Origin: Ichthyophis bannanicus
Lineage: Eukaryota; Chordata; Amphibia; Gymnophiona; Ichthyophiidae
Length of the DNA stretch: 64,000 nucleotides
Direction: 5' to 3'
Assembly (NCBI GenBank): GCA_033557465.1
Contig: CM066036.1
Coordinates: 720,081,828 to 720,145,827 of the forward strand
Below the pieces are notes generated by a model. It was not told the DNA's origin, ran no database searches, and saw only the letters and a program-made list of their open reading frames with translations. The position numbers and the translations under genes are program-made. Shown here piece after piece: positions 32,116 through 44,396 of this stretch; positions within the stretch are counted from its first letter, which is position 1; every line of letters starts with the position of its first letter.

Positions 32116-33934
32116 GAGCTGGACGGCCAAAACAAAATTGGCCTCTTTGTGTATTTCTTTATCCAAAGAACCAACGAAACAAATAAATAGAGTTAGTGGT
32201 AGGACAGGGGAGAAAAAGCAGGGTGCACTGGAGGCAGACATACATATGAGTGTGGACTTCCAGCCCTGTAACCAGGCCTGCTTTAACCACTTGTGGAGCG
32301 TTGGGCAAACATGCTTTCTTCGTGTCCCCTCACTACTCCTACTCACACATGCTTTTGCTTTGCCATGCTCCCTCTAACAAACATACTTTGTCTCTCTACT
32401 CAATCTCCCACTCTCCATTCAAACATCTCCCTCCCTTCCCCGCCTCAACTTCAAGTCTCCTCTAAGGTATCTTTTTTCTAGATTGGCCACTCTACTCTCC
32501 CACTGAAATGCCAGCCCATTCCACCACCCCCATCCAATCCAAAAGTCCCACTGCACTCTTCCGAAGCCTCTTCCTACCCAAATCCCTGCTCTACACTCTC
32601 TTCTCCATTTTGTTCTCCCTTGTCTTTGTTCTTGCTCTCTGTCTCCCGTGCAGCTCCATCCATACTCCATCCATACTGCACTGTCCCATACTCTGCCTCA
32701 CTCCCCTCTTTTCCTAATCCACTCTCTCATCAAAGATGGGCTTTATGGACAGCTGTCTACACGAATGGACTGTCATCTCCCATTTGCTCTCATCCAAAAC
32801 AGTGTAATGCTATATGAAACAACAACAAACCCCCCCCCCCAAAAAAAACACCATTCTTCCTCTCCCCCCCATAAAAAAATGCAGAAAGCTAAAATATCTC
32901 AGCTAACCAGGTAGTAATGGAGATCATCACTCGCTGCTTTAGTTTTGTTCCTCCCGTGCCCCCCCCCCCACACAAATGAGCCGCTACATTCACCTTGTGG
33001 CACTATACAAATGATAAGTAGCAAAATACAAAGGAAACAAAAAAAAAATCTGAAACCTGTTGAAAATGCTTTTAACAGCTGCATAAAACAGAGAAAAAGG
33101 CTTCAGTAAATCCACTCTACTAGTGCAACAGTGCTTAATGCAATGGAACCCAATAAGCATCCTCTGTCATAACAAATTTTTGAAAAACCATGAATAGCTA
33201 ACCTTGTGCAATTATTATTCAGCTGCTAGTTTTGTCTGTAGGTTTTGGATTTTGCAAAGCCCCCTTCTGCAGTAAAAGCATTTTTCTGTTAGGCAAGATG
33301 GAGGAAGGATAATTTCAAAAAGGCAGAAAACGTTTCCCATATCATAGTGATCCCTAGGACAATTCAGTCCCTCCAAACAAATAAGCCTTACTGCTTGCAG
33401 CATTTCTATGAATCAAAGCAAAAAAAAAAAAATTAAGGGTGCAAAAAGAAGCAGAAGGTGTCATACCAAAATTAATAAATTTTATGATAATAAAAACTCT
33501 GCCTGGTCACCCAAACCAGCGCAATTGTTCTTGCTGTCTACCTACTACATCCACACAGACAATGGACAGCAGTGGACTGTTCATAGGGAGTCAAGCCATG
33601 TCGACCCAACCTGGACCCACCCTCCATGACTTAGACTCCACATACCCAGACAGCTCCCAGACAAGCAAAATGAGGACTGAGCCTGTGCAGCATGCAGCGT
33701 GTACACTCATCCAGCAGGCAGGGGGTGGTGTGTCTCAGCAGAATGGCCGCTTGCAGTCCTTCTTTCCTCTGTTGCTCACAGTGCTGTAGCTAATACTGTG
33801 GCAATACACACATTAAGCAGAGCAGGGGAGGGGCACTGCCTGCTGCTGCACCCACCTTTGCTGTGTCATGCTGGTTGGTAGTGGTGGCACACAGCATTGC
33901 AGCTGAGAGCCCAGGCCCAGTGTGAACAAGAAGC
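32116..33934. other. Intergenic; pyrimidine-rich, no gene seen
   Basis: 32300-32720 is C/T-rich, which explains long open frames without motifs. C8-10 runs lie at 32830 and 32962. About 32985-33025 contains TGTGGCACTATACAAATGAT AAGTAG, the L2-A 3' terminus in very short form. Nothing coding was recognised. Confidence 0.4.
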
Positions 33935-34637
33935 ACAATGCTAAACATTCAAATGGGAGGCAGAAGTGAGCAGATTGCAGACAAGCCTTTACAACTGGCG
34001 CAGAATACTGCTGCACGTATAATTTTTGGTCTATCAAGTAGAGAACATATAACTCCCATCTTGAAAGAGCTTCACTGGTTACCTATAGCTTCACGTATAA
34101 AATATAAAACTATAATTTATATTTTCAAGATAAAACAACAATATTCTGCAGAAAGCCTGACATATCTCATACAGTCAGATATTAGCAACAGACCTAGAAG
34201 AAGAGGATCTGACAACAGAATCAGCTTATCAAATGATGTCAGAAAAACACGTAAAGACACCTCTGAAAGGGCTTTCTCTTTTGCTGCACCTTCCATCTGG
34301 AACTCTCTACCTAATGAGCTGAGAGCAGCTCAGGACATCAATGACTTTAGAAAGCAACTGAAAACATCTTTGTTTATAGAACACTACGGTCATGCAATTA
34401 ACTAACTTAATTTGTCTGGAATGTAAATCATATACATATTGTATAATAGCTCACATTATAGTATAGCTCACTACGTAGATAATGCAACTCACTCTAACAC
34501 ATTATACCATAACTTTAACTTTTATTTCTTTACATTTTCTCACTAATACTCTTAATATCTTTGTTTGTAAGACCGCTTTGATTGTATGATAAGGCGGTAT
34601 AGAAATCCAATTAAATAAAATAAATAAATAAAATAAA
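33935..34637 (+). pseudogene. L2-type LINE (L2-B) C-terminal part and 3' end
   Basis: The frame 33938-34405 stays open for 155 codons: LQLAQNTAARIIFG, ITPILKELHWLP, IKYKTIIYIFK, then SFAAPSIWNSLPNELR. These are characteristic of the C-terminus of L2-group ORF2. A 3' UTR follows with AAGGCGGTATAGAAATCC and an AATAAATAAATAAA tail at about 34590-34637. 5'-truncated before the RT core. Confidence 0.8.
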
Positions 34638-35416
34638 GTACAGTGTGTCACTGATAGCAGCATATCAAGAGTTTGTGTTCTAAATCATTTGAGGCTGAAT
34701 TTACCTATGGTTAGCGGGGCCCCTTATGGAGGAGCTTGGGCCAGCTGCAATTTTTGCCTCTAGGTAAAGTCGGCTCTTTTTGTGACCTACTGTATATTTA
34801 GTACCAATGATGTAGTTAAAGACGGTTCAATTTAGCCAAACCGGATATATGAATATTGACTTTGTTATTGCAAGATTAGTTAAAAACAAATCAACAGTCA
34901 TATATTATCTCATATCAACCTCTTCTTTGGAGGGTAATTTATAAACCTTTTCTGTACATAAAACACTGATTTATGAGCAGGAAATACCTTTTACAAAATT
35001 AGGGCATGCCTAAAGGTAGTCGTAATGCAAAATGGCGTGCACTTGAAGAGCAGGGGAAGGAGTTAAGAGAGGAGTGTGGGCAGATTTGTGTTCTATGCAC
35101 ATATCCTATCAAATATGCACGCATGCACATAAAATATGCATCAGTATTTACATCTGCTTTAATCTAGGGATGATTCCTGCAAGGTCCGTAATGCTAGTAT
35201 TTCATAAAGATGCAACACTGCTTATGTATCTTTATAAAGTAGGCAACAAATGATGCACCTTTCTGTCTTATATTTCTAGGCAGCCTAAATAATATTACCC
35301 TCTAGATGTTTTAGGAATTACTGAGATGTGATTGACTATTGTAGACATTATTATGGTTAAATGACTTATTTCCACCAGACTATGTTGTAAGAGCCAAAAG
35401 GAAAAGGGGGTATTAT
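34638..35416. other. Intergenic, no gene seen
   Basis: No motifs or repeats recognised. Confidence 0.3.
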
Positions 35417-35420
35417 GTTT

Positions 35421-37019
35421 TGTCAGACGGCTGCCTGGGTGAGAATGTTCACAGTCTTGGCAAGTGCATATATCAATATGATTTGCAAGGGATTGTGGGA
35501 AATGCAGTCCATTCACACCAGACACAGCTGCTCACAATAATTAGTTGTGCTTGAATGTAAAGCCAATAAGATATTTATTTATGGGGTTATTTCTCCCAAC
35601 ACAGATATGCTTGGTAGCACATAAAACAGGATACTTGCTTTCAGTGTTAAACTTAGAAAAACAAAATCAGGAAAACAACAAATGAACTTGTCAGGCAATC
35701 AAAGCAAAAGAATAAAGACCTGGTTGGTAACAAACTGGTCTTTTCTGTAGGCTTTAGCTAATATTTTCTTAGCAGTGTATCAAACAACAAACAAAATCCA
35801 CAAAAAAGGGAAAAACTGTTCTTTTCAGGTTAACTTCTTATATCTTCCCACATAGACTCAGAAGTGATTCCCTCAGAGCTCACAAGCAATTAGGTAAGGC
35901 TCAATTGCTAGCAGTTACCCAGCTGAAACCCCTTAGCTGGCTTGCTTTCTACTGCGTGGCTAAAAAACCTACACAGGAGCTTTTCTGAGTAGATTAAAGA
36001 ACAAGTTTGTATTTCTTTGTGATGGTTGTTGTACTTTGTAACAGAAAATTACCACAGGAGTTTAGACAGAGAGCAATCCATGTAAACACAGCCTTCATCT
36101 GCAACCTCTCCCCCTTCTTCAACAATCATGGGTTCAATCATGGATTGGCACAGAGGAATTTCTCAATGGAGCACTCTCAGGACAATACTTGCTTCCCTGC
36201 TGTCTTTCAAGGGTATAGCTAGGGCATAGATCAGTGTTCATACCTGAGCTTCCATTGCTGTTAGAGTTCCTCTCTAAATAGCCTGGCCAGTATGTAGTCC
36301 AGTTCTTATGTCCAGCCTTCCAATCCAGATCCCTGGACACTGGATCTCTCTTCACATACCTTCTGGCACGGGTCTTAGGGTCCCTTCCACGTGCAGCCGT
36401 CTCCCTCACAGGTACCATCTGGAGATTCCTAGCCCTGCAGCACCATTCCTCTGGCTTTCCCCGGTCCAATGGTGTATGCTTGCCTTTTGAATGCCTTCCA
36501 GTATACGTACTGCTATGAACTACTTTAGACCTCCCAAATGCTTTTCTCTTCTTTCTTCCAAAGGGTTTCTTGCCCTCTCTGTCCGTCCGGTTTGGCTTCT
36601 GCTTCTGATGATCCTCCAGATGATGAAGATGTCCAAGCTGAGGATCTCCAATCTGAATCTGAGGATGAGAATCTCCCAGATGAAACTGAGGATGAGGATC
36701 ATTCTCTGTAGAATAAACTCTACCTTTATTCTGCTTTGATGAGTGCTCCACCCTAGCACAGCACAGCTGTGCTGAATCAGGCCCTGCCCTTTGAGATGAG
36801 TGCTTGGGGATTACCTCATAGCCCTCCTGATTGAACACACGTTTCCCCACTTCAGCTCCTCTAATGGCTGTTGGAAACCTGGTGCATTCTGGGACTGGTA
36901 GTCTTTTATGGAAATATTTTGTTTTCTCATTTCTACCAGAACTGACAGGTTGCTTGTTCAGAGTCACTTCACCTTTTCTACAGCTCCTTCCTGAGCTATG
37001 ATAAGCTTCCTTATCACAG
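35421..37019 (-). mobile_element. Solo LTR, about 1.6 kb
   Basis: In minus-strand sense it begins TGTGATA (ending at 37019) and ends TCTGACA (35421), so it has TG...CA ends. It is flanked by the 4-bp direct repeat GTTT at 35417-35420 and 37020-37023, as expected of Gypsy-type integration. A polyadenylation signal AATAAA lies at 35574-35579 on the minus strand. The start TGTGATA equals that of the Gypsy LTR at 43081-44396, although the bodies look unrelated. No internal region is present, so it probably arose by LTR-LTR recombination. Confidence 0.75.
36134..37019 (-). CDS. Basic Ser/Arg/Lys-rich ORF running through the solo LTR
   Basis: The frame is open from the first base of the LTR (codons TGT GAT ...) for about 294 codons, to the stop at 36134-36136. 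It has no obvious start codon of its own; the first candidate is a GTG at 36965-36967. Content is strongly basic and polar: GKKPFGRKKRKAFGRSK at about 36530-36580, HPQ/DPQ repeats before it and RDPKTRARRYVKRDP later. No known domain was recognised. In the complete Gypsy element nearby, an ORF in the same phase enters the LTR from pol's end. Function unknown; it may be only an open frame without product. Confidence 0.35.
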
Positions 37020-37023
37020 TTTA

Positions 37024-37764
37024 TAAAGATACATGTTTGTTTTCTCTTCTTTTAGTTCTGATCATTCAGAGACTATATTAGGACATAATCATGATTGGAA
37101 GATTTGTATTGTTTATATTTCTAAAATGTCTCTTCATTTTTAGAATGATTAGTTGCTTTTGGACTATGACATGCCTAATGTAGTCCCCTAGAAGTGGTGG
37201 TCCCCAGTCCATGATAAGGCTCTAAGAACAGGTGGATTCACTTTTGGCAGGTTTAGTAGTCCAGAGCTCCAAAGGCAGTGGCTATTACACGTTCTCTAGT
37301 GCTGTCATGTTATTCCTGAGGCCCTGTCCACTTTCCTGGCATAGGAGGAGGCAGAAAGGATCTGAGCATTTCATTTCATTTATTACTATTTATTTCTCAC
37401 CCATTACAACATTACTAAGTAAGTTAAAGTAGAACATACATAATTTGCACACAAAGTGATAAACCTTATAGGGAAAGATAGAGAGGGAAGAGCCACAGAC
37501 TGAGATTGGGTTTCTTTCACTCAGCTGGCTGAAATACTCAATCTGTAGTAGAGAGTGAGAAGAAAGTACTAGGATTGAATGCATGGTCAAAAAAAGCAAA
37601 AATAAAATCTTGCTCTGGGGGCCATGTACAAAATGGGAACATAAAAAGTATGGAGGGCCAGTAAACCTTGTTCCAAGGTCTACACATGGCCCTGGGGACC
37701 TAAACTGGGGACCCTAGTCCACATGTTACACTGGTAGATGATGTTCGTACTATTATGTCTGCAT
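37024..37764. other. Intergenic, no gene seen
   Basis: About 37375-37400 has a CATTTCATTTATTACTATTT stretch like a LINE tail. Nothing coding was recognised. Confidence 0.3.
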
Positions 37765-38950
37765 TTACTTGATCCTCATCCTTCTTGACCTTTCTGCTGC
37801 TTTTGACACTGTTGATCATCTCCTCGATACCCTGTCCTCTCTTGGATTTAGCGGTTTTGCTCTGTCCTGGTTTTCTTCTTATCACTCCCATTGCACATTT
37901 AGTGTATGTTCTAGTGGATCCTCTTCTACTGATATCCTGCTTTCAGTTGGTGTACCTCAGAGCTCTGTTTTGGGACCTCTCCTTTTCTCTGTCTACACTG
38001 AGTTCTTTGGTGCATTTATTTTCTCCCACGGTTTTCAGTACTATCTTTACGCTGATGACTCTCAGCTCTGCCTCTCTGCATGTGAAATCTCTTCAGGAAT
38101 CCAGGCTTGGATCTCTGCCTGCTTATCCGATATTGCTGTCTGGATGTCTCATCGCCATCTGAAATTGAACATGGCCAAAACTGAACTCCTTATCTTTCTC
38201 CCTAAACCCACCTCTCCCCTGCCTCCCTTCTCTATTTCTGTGGCTAACAATACACTCCTCCCTGTTTCCTCAGCTCACAACCTTGGGTTCATCTTTGACT
38301 CTACTCTCATTTTCTCTGCAGACATCCAACAGATAGTTAAAACCTGTCATTTCTTTCTCTATAACCAGCAAAAATTGTCCCTGCCTTTCTGAACACACTA
38401 CTAAGACCCTTATCCACTCTCTAGATACTTCCAAACTTGACTATTGCAACCTGCTCCTTGCATGCCTCCCTCTGAATCATCTCTTTCCCCTTCAGTCTGT
38501 CCAAAACTCAGCTGCTTGACTTATCTTCCGCCAGTGTCACTATGCTCATGTAACTGCTCTTCTCAAGTCACTCAATGGCTCCCTATCCTACTGACCTACA
38601 AGTGCATTCATTCTGTGGCTCCTCACTGCCTTTCCTCTCTTATCTTACTCTCCACCCCTCCTGGGGCATTCTGCTCCTCTGGCAGATCCCTTTTATCTGT
38701 GCCCTTCTCTGTCACTGCCAACTCTAGATTTTGTTCATTCTACCTTGCTGCCGCATATGCCTTGAACAAACCAAGCTAAAAACCCACATCTTCTGTGTTC
38801 CTTGTGGATCCTGATGCTCCTCACTCTTGTTCACTACTTATTTGTATCTTACCAAATCTATTCTGTGATGTTCTTTGTCTTGATTAGATTGTAAGCTCTG
38901 AGAGCACTGCATATGCCCTGTAGCACTATACAAATTATAAGTAGATATAG
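37765..38950 (+). pseudogene. L2 LINE (family L2-A), RT and 3' end
   Basis: RT motifs on the plus strand: [13 protein letters not shown] (about 37780-37820), [17 protein letters not shown] (about 37945-38000), then [13 protein letters not shown] with intact YADD (about 38040-38080) and [13 protein letters not shown] (38160-38200). The first frame stays open for 207 codons to 38392, with one small gap relative to family motifs (DH-LLDTL). Later parts are shifted. The 3' terminus is GTAGCACTATACAAATTATA AGTAG at about 38918-38945. L2 ORF2 does target-primed reverse transcription; this copy is 5'-truncated. Confidence 0.85.
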
Positions 38951-38954
38951 TAAT

Positions 38955-39180
38955 TAAGTTACGATGCAATGTGTGCCATTGAGTCAATGCTGACTCCTGG
39001 CAACTCAGCAGTCCCTGGGTTTTCTTGGCAAGGTATAGCCAGGAGTAGAGTGCCAGGCTGTCCTTCTGAGGCAATGGGGAGTAAATAACTTGTTCAAGGC
39101 TAGAAGGAGTTCTAGTGGGAATCAGACCCTGATTTCTTTGTCTCTAAACTACTGCACTTACCACCAGGTTACTCCTCAAC
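38955..39180 (-). mobile_element. tRNA-derived SINE, second family
   Basis: Minus-strand head: GAGTAACCTGGTGGTAAGTG (box A-like, about 39155-39176) and GGTCTGATTCCC (box B-like, about 39117-39130). A conserved body includes CCAGGGACTGCTGAGTTGCC. The same body, in the same orientation, is found at 50076-50296. Confidence 0.65.
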
Positions 39181-39429
39181 TCAGCAATTGAGCTATTTGC
39201 AGAAAAATGTTTTTCCAAGGCATTCAGGAGGCCATACTCTTGATTCTATACTTTCTCCCGAAGGAAGTGCTCATAAATGTGATATGTTATATTGTAGGTA
39301 GTAAGCCCTTTCCATATGGATCACTATTTCTCTGTTACAACTTCTTGAAAATATATAAATTGTTTAAGTTGTATAATATTTTATCATGAGGTCTTCATCG
39401 ATAATTGGATTTATAAAGACTGCAAACTA

Positions 39430-39718
39430 GGAGTGGAGGAGTAGCCTAGTGGTTGGGGCAAGGTACTTCAGGCCAGAAGGTCGGGGATTCAAATCCCACT
39501 AGAGGACAGCAACCTTGGGCCGGAAGGACTGGGGTTTCTAGTCCCACAGGTGCTCCTTGTGGTCTTTGGCAAGCCACTTAACCCTCCATAGCCCATGTTC
39601 CCTGTAAAATAGTTATTTCCAAGTTATAATGCCCTGTTAAATGTAATTTCAGTTTGTTCAATGTAAACCGCACTGATGCAGAATAGCGCGGTATATAAGA
39701 GAATGTAAATAAATAAAC
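39430..39718 (+). mobile_element. tRNA-derived SINE, first family
   Basis: Box A-like TAGCCTAGTGGTTGGGG (about 39441-39457) and box B-like GGGATTCAAATCCC (about 39484-39497) are followed by a conserved body and a LINE-like tail GCGGTATATAAGAG ... AAATAAATAAA. A second copy at 55341-55622 matches along most of its length. Confidence 0.75.
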
Positions 39719-40314
39719 TAGTCCATCTTTGGGATACTATAGATTCCCAGTTTATTCAAGTTTCTTCCTGGGATACGTCCATAGAAACCAAATGAGTCTG
39801 TTAAGCCCTTTGGTTTATGGAAAATCCAAAACAACAAAAATGATCATGACAAAACTTGACAAAGGCTTAGTTAGAGGAATAGTGAATAACATTGGAAATA
39901 TATATATATATGGAAAATTTTGTATTATAATAAATTAATCTTAGATTATGCCAAATATAATCTTTCTACCTGAAAATACAAAACTCTTTATCATGGCTTG
40001 CTGAACTATTTTCAGTAGCTTCTCATTTATGGAGTCAATTTGGACTGAATTTGAAACATAATTTTCCCTCAGCTCAAGAATTTGCTGACTTTAAGGATAA
40101 GATTAATCATTTGCCAGCAAGCAATTGTTAATTGGGATCTGATCTATGCTTAAATTAAAGTAAAATAATTAAGCAATTCTTGCTTTCATATTCTTTTATA
40201 CCCGTTAATACCAAATCAATTGTACAACTGATTCAGAATATATGACCAGTTATCTGCTCCTTAGACATCATCTCAGTGTCATCTGTTAAATTACTTAGGA
40301 TGTTTTTTGCCAAA
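39719..40314. other. Intergenic, no gene seen
   Basis: AT-rich, with a short (AT)n run at about 39899-39911. Confidence 0.3.
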
Positions 40315-40699
40315 TTTCTTAGAGAATTGTTTTCCTTTTAAGCTTTATTGAAACTGTTATACAAAGCCAGATACACCAGATAATGTTGACATCATCAAAG
40401 ACAGAAAAAAAAAGAAAATAGCATATTAAACTTAGCAATCCACAATGTCTGTTAATAAGGATATCCCACTAATTATCTCTATCTTTCCCTTGTTCAACAC
40501 AGTCCCACATTTATCCTTTTAGTCCCCCCCAACCCCCTTCTCCCCCAATCCTCTCTTCTTCCCTCCTTATAACCCCAACCTCCTCCTACACCCTACACAC
40601 TATGCCCAGCCTAAGCTTCTTGTTATCACCATTAACAATAATAATAATAATAATAAAACTATATTAGCTAAATAGAGATTAAATATTAATCAAACATAA

Positions 40700-43080
40700 T
40701 AATGAAAGCACATCCATTTAACAGTCATTCCAAACAACTCCCCCCTTAACATTCTACTTCTGCCTAAACTCCTGCATTCCACCTTCCTCACTAAAGGCCC
40801 AGGAGGGTCCCTACATCCTCTCAAATTTCTCCAGTTGGTTCCACCTAATAGCCGTCAAGCAGTTCAAAGAGTATTCTCAGTGGTGTGCAAAGGGCAAGGC
40901 GGTGTATGTGGCCCACCCCAGATGCAGGCTGGGAAGGCGGTGCACCCTTGCTGGGCCCACGGAGGCAATTTGGCAAACATGATGCCTTGTGCTGCCAATG
41001 GTCAGCCACTCTTCTCTCCTGACCAATGTCTCAGGAATTGCGAGACTTTGGCAAGTAGAAAAGAACGATCAGCCCCTGGAGCATGAGGTACCATGGCAAG
41101 CCGGATTCATCATAAGTTTGCTGCGCTGCCTCCATGGAGTTAGCTGGGGTTGGGGGGGGGGGGCTGCATTGTGGCACACAGCACCGCACCATTCAGGGGG
41201 GCACTAGCAGCATGGGGGTGCCCACCCTAGATGATGGGGGGGGGGGGGTTACGAATGCCACTGAATATACCAACTGCAATCTATCTAAAAAGCAAAACAC
41301 CATGGGGACCTCTGCCTTCTCCAGGCCTTCACAATCTTATATCTTGCTACCGTAAGGCAACATATTATCCACCCCCCTGATTTTCTGGTGCCACTCATCA
41401 GGAGAGCATAGTAGAAGTTAAAAATAAGCGTCTTCATCTGGGATTCTAACTCCCAAAAACAGCTGGATAAACGTATACACCTCCCTAGACTATTTCTGTA
41501 TAGAAGGACATGTCCATCACACATGATGCATTTTCCTACCTCTCCACAACTTCCAGCATAGCTTGGAGGAGTTGGCATAGATCTTATTTATTTTTTTAAT
41601 AGTCTTTATAGACCGCTTCATCCATGAATCAAAGCGGTTTACATTACAACTCAGTTTTTACAGTGAACAGTATGACCTTACAACTCAGTTTATATAGAGA
41701 ACATTATAACTTGGGGGGGGGGGGGGGGGTCAACAATCTAGCAAAACAGCTATCATTAATTCAAGAAGATTACCTTACATGTGGGTACTCTTAACCTGTA
41801 GCATGACCTATTACATTACATGTGGGTACTCAACCTGTACCATAAACTATATATAGTTCCATGTACAATATGGCATGCTCATATATTGATATCCTCTCCA
41901 GAGTGAAGTAGCAGTGATAAAGTACTTTATATTCATTGTTAATATCATTCACTGAGATGTAAATGTTGTAAAGATTCACAACTTTTTTCAACCAATCCTC
42001 TATACTCATCTCTTCCCTCATCTGTCGCTCCCACTAGGTCATACAAGGCAGTTCATTGGTATACTGATAGCCAACAAGGTGTATTTTTCTATCACCACCC
42101 TCCAGTATCCCAATCTCGCCATCATTAGCTGCTCAAACCCCTCGGTCCCCTACTCACCCCACCAAGCAGTAACTCAGTCTGGAAGAAATGCCTAATCTGC
42201 AAAAAGGAAAAAAGATCCCTACAATCCAGACCATGCATCTCACTCAAATATGAGTATGCATGGATTAGACCATCTTTATAAAATTGTGCCAAACAGAATA
42301 ACTCTTTCTCCCTCCACTTTTTTAACAACAGACTCAACTGGTTCTAAGGCAGATGTTGAATATTGCTGGTTAAAGAAATTCCCTTCTCCCACTACAAGAC
42401 AACTTACATCTGTCTCCAAGTCCTTAGAAGGCATTTAACAAATAGATCAACCTCCCACCCCTCCATCCCACAGCAATTGGGTCACATTTCTCATATATAT
42501 CTCCAATATTCTTACTAATTGCTGGAAAGCAAGGAAATACCTCCTAATATCCTTCCACAACACCCTTGTCAACTAAGAATCTGCTGCCTTATCCTAGGGG
42601 GCCTATGCCTCCAAAGAAAAGCAGACATCTTCCTGATTAGCTTCCTAAGTCCTGCTCTGGGAAACTCCAAAGGCAAAGCCATAATCAAGGAAGGACAGCC
42701 ATCTTCAGAATTGTCACCCTTCCCAACCAGGAGTGTTCTTGTCTCTCCCATATCTCCAGATCCCTTGCCAGATCTGGATAATGTAGGTTAAAGACTTGCC
42801 CCAAATCCTTGCTGAACTGGACTCCCCAGTATTTCACCCCTTTCTTAGCCTCCCGGAAAGGAAAGTCTCACCTAATAGCCTCCAAGTGGTTCACAAGGAG
42901 AGAGACATTCAGGAACTCAGTCTTAGTCAAATTTACCTTAAAACCCCGCATTTCATCACTTTAAACACTATATTCCCATACCCTAAAGAACTCCTGGGAT
43001 CCCCCACGACAAACAAAATATCATCTACAACACTGCCAACTTCTCTCCACCCACAATGACTCCTTTTATTCCCTTACTGT
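40700..43080 (-). pseudogene. L1-like ORF2, C-terminal half (degenerate)
   Basis: The minus strand gives L1-type ORF2 tail sequence in pieces, such as LIFNFYYALLMSGTRK and WIICCLTVARYKIVKAW (41330-41440). Many frameshifts are present. An additional LINE/SINE-like tail (AAAGCGGTTTACATTACAAC on the plus strand, about 41628-41647, with a following G17-18 run near 41713) seems inserted at about 41584-41840. A (AAT)n run lies at about 40628-40657. Confidence 0.55.
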
Positions 43081-44396
43081 TGTCACGGGCCTCGTGGTAA
43101 GAGACTCCGTAGACCCTCTAGGCGACTGCCTAGGGGTATTGTGGTTATGATTGATCTGCCTTCTCCTCTGTACACAGAGTCAGTCAGTCAAAGTGGTAAA
43201 GCAAAATAGGGTTTTATTCCCGTTCCCTGGCGGATATCATTTCTTTGCAAAAGCACACACAGAACAATAAACAAAACTAAACGAAAACAGCTGGAATGTT
43301 ATTTCTTTCTTCCTTGTTCCTTTCACAAGTTACATCAGCATAAAGATGTTATTTCATCTGATAAACAGATTGTACAATCCATCGGCTCCGGCTCTGAGTA
43401 AGTGTTACTGCTTTCCCACTGTGTTAAGCCTGGACTGCATCTATCACTCCCCGGGTCACATTCACTGCATGTGCTGGAGCTGGGTTCATTTGCTGTGGGA
43501 AGGTAAGCTCTCTTCTCTCCCAGACACTTGTCTAAATCAGGATTATAAAAACCTGCTGTAGAGAAAGTCTCTTTATGGTAAGCCTCCCTTGGCTCCCTTA
43601 CTTGGAAGTCTGCATGCCTTCCTAGATTAAGACTCTGCCCAGAGCAAGGCTTGTTAAAACTCCCAGCTTCTCTTCTCTCCCAAACACAAGGCTTTAAACT
43701 TGTTACCTTACAGGAGGTTCTGTAGTTAGCTGTGGGGTTTCTTTCTCCTGGCAAAGCTTTACTGGCTTGAAGAAAGTTTCTCCGTGACTTGGGTAATTCC
43801 CCCAAGGTAGTGTCCCACTTCCTGTTTGAGTGGAAAACCTCTCCGGAACTATCTCTCCAGAGATCAGTTTCTCTACTGCTCCACTGCCCTTTCCTGGAGC
43901 TTCTCTTGAGAGCTCTTGGTCCTCCCAGACCTCCAAAGTCTCTCCTGGAATTGGAACGTCTCCTGGGACTCTGTGTCTCTCTCTGTCTCTGATTCTGGCT
44001 TGTCTGATGCTGGATCTCCACCTGCATCTGACTGCCACTCTCCTCCTCAGAGTCAGTCTGGCTCTCCTTCTTGCATTCGCTCCTGCTTCTGCACTCTCTC
44101 GGACACACCCTCTTGCTTCCCCTTCCTGGTTCTAACCAGGGCTTTTTGTACCTCCCCCCTCTGCACATTACGTCAGCTTCTGGGGACAGGTGTTTCTGAT
44201 GAGATTCCTCAATTCTATCTGCGTCACTGCTAAGGAAAGGAAACCTCATTTTAAACCTCTTCTGTTCTACTTGTGCTGACGGCACCGGCTGCTCAGCCAT
44301 TCTAAGACATGCTGAATCCTCCTGCCCAGCCAAGTTTGAGGTGAGTTCTTCCTTTTTGCTAGTTTCAACAGGCTTTCTATAGCTTACTGTATCACA
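43081..44396 (-). repeat. Gypsy 3' LTR
   Basis: 1316 bp, on the left in plus coordinates. A polyadenylation signal AATAAA on the minus strand lies at 43213-43218. About 1060 bp of this LTR are covered by the third ORF. Confidence 0.9.

Noticed and set aside
32250..32720. Several overlapping plus-strand ORFs as exons
   Set aside because: Pyrimidine-rich composition explains the openness; there are no domains, splice pattern or start context.
39430..39500. tRNA gene
   Set aside because: Box A and B are present but the cloverleaf is not kept; the body and A-rich tail identify a SINE. The same applies to 55341-55622.
43789..44233. Open frames on the plus strand inside the Gypsy LTR
   Set aside because: They are shadows of the minus-strand ORF in C/T-rich sequence, with no motifs or independent start signals.
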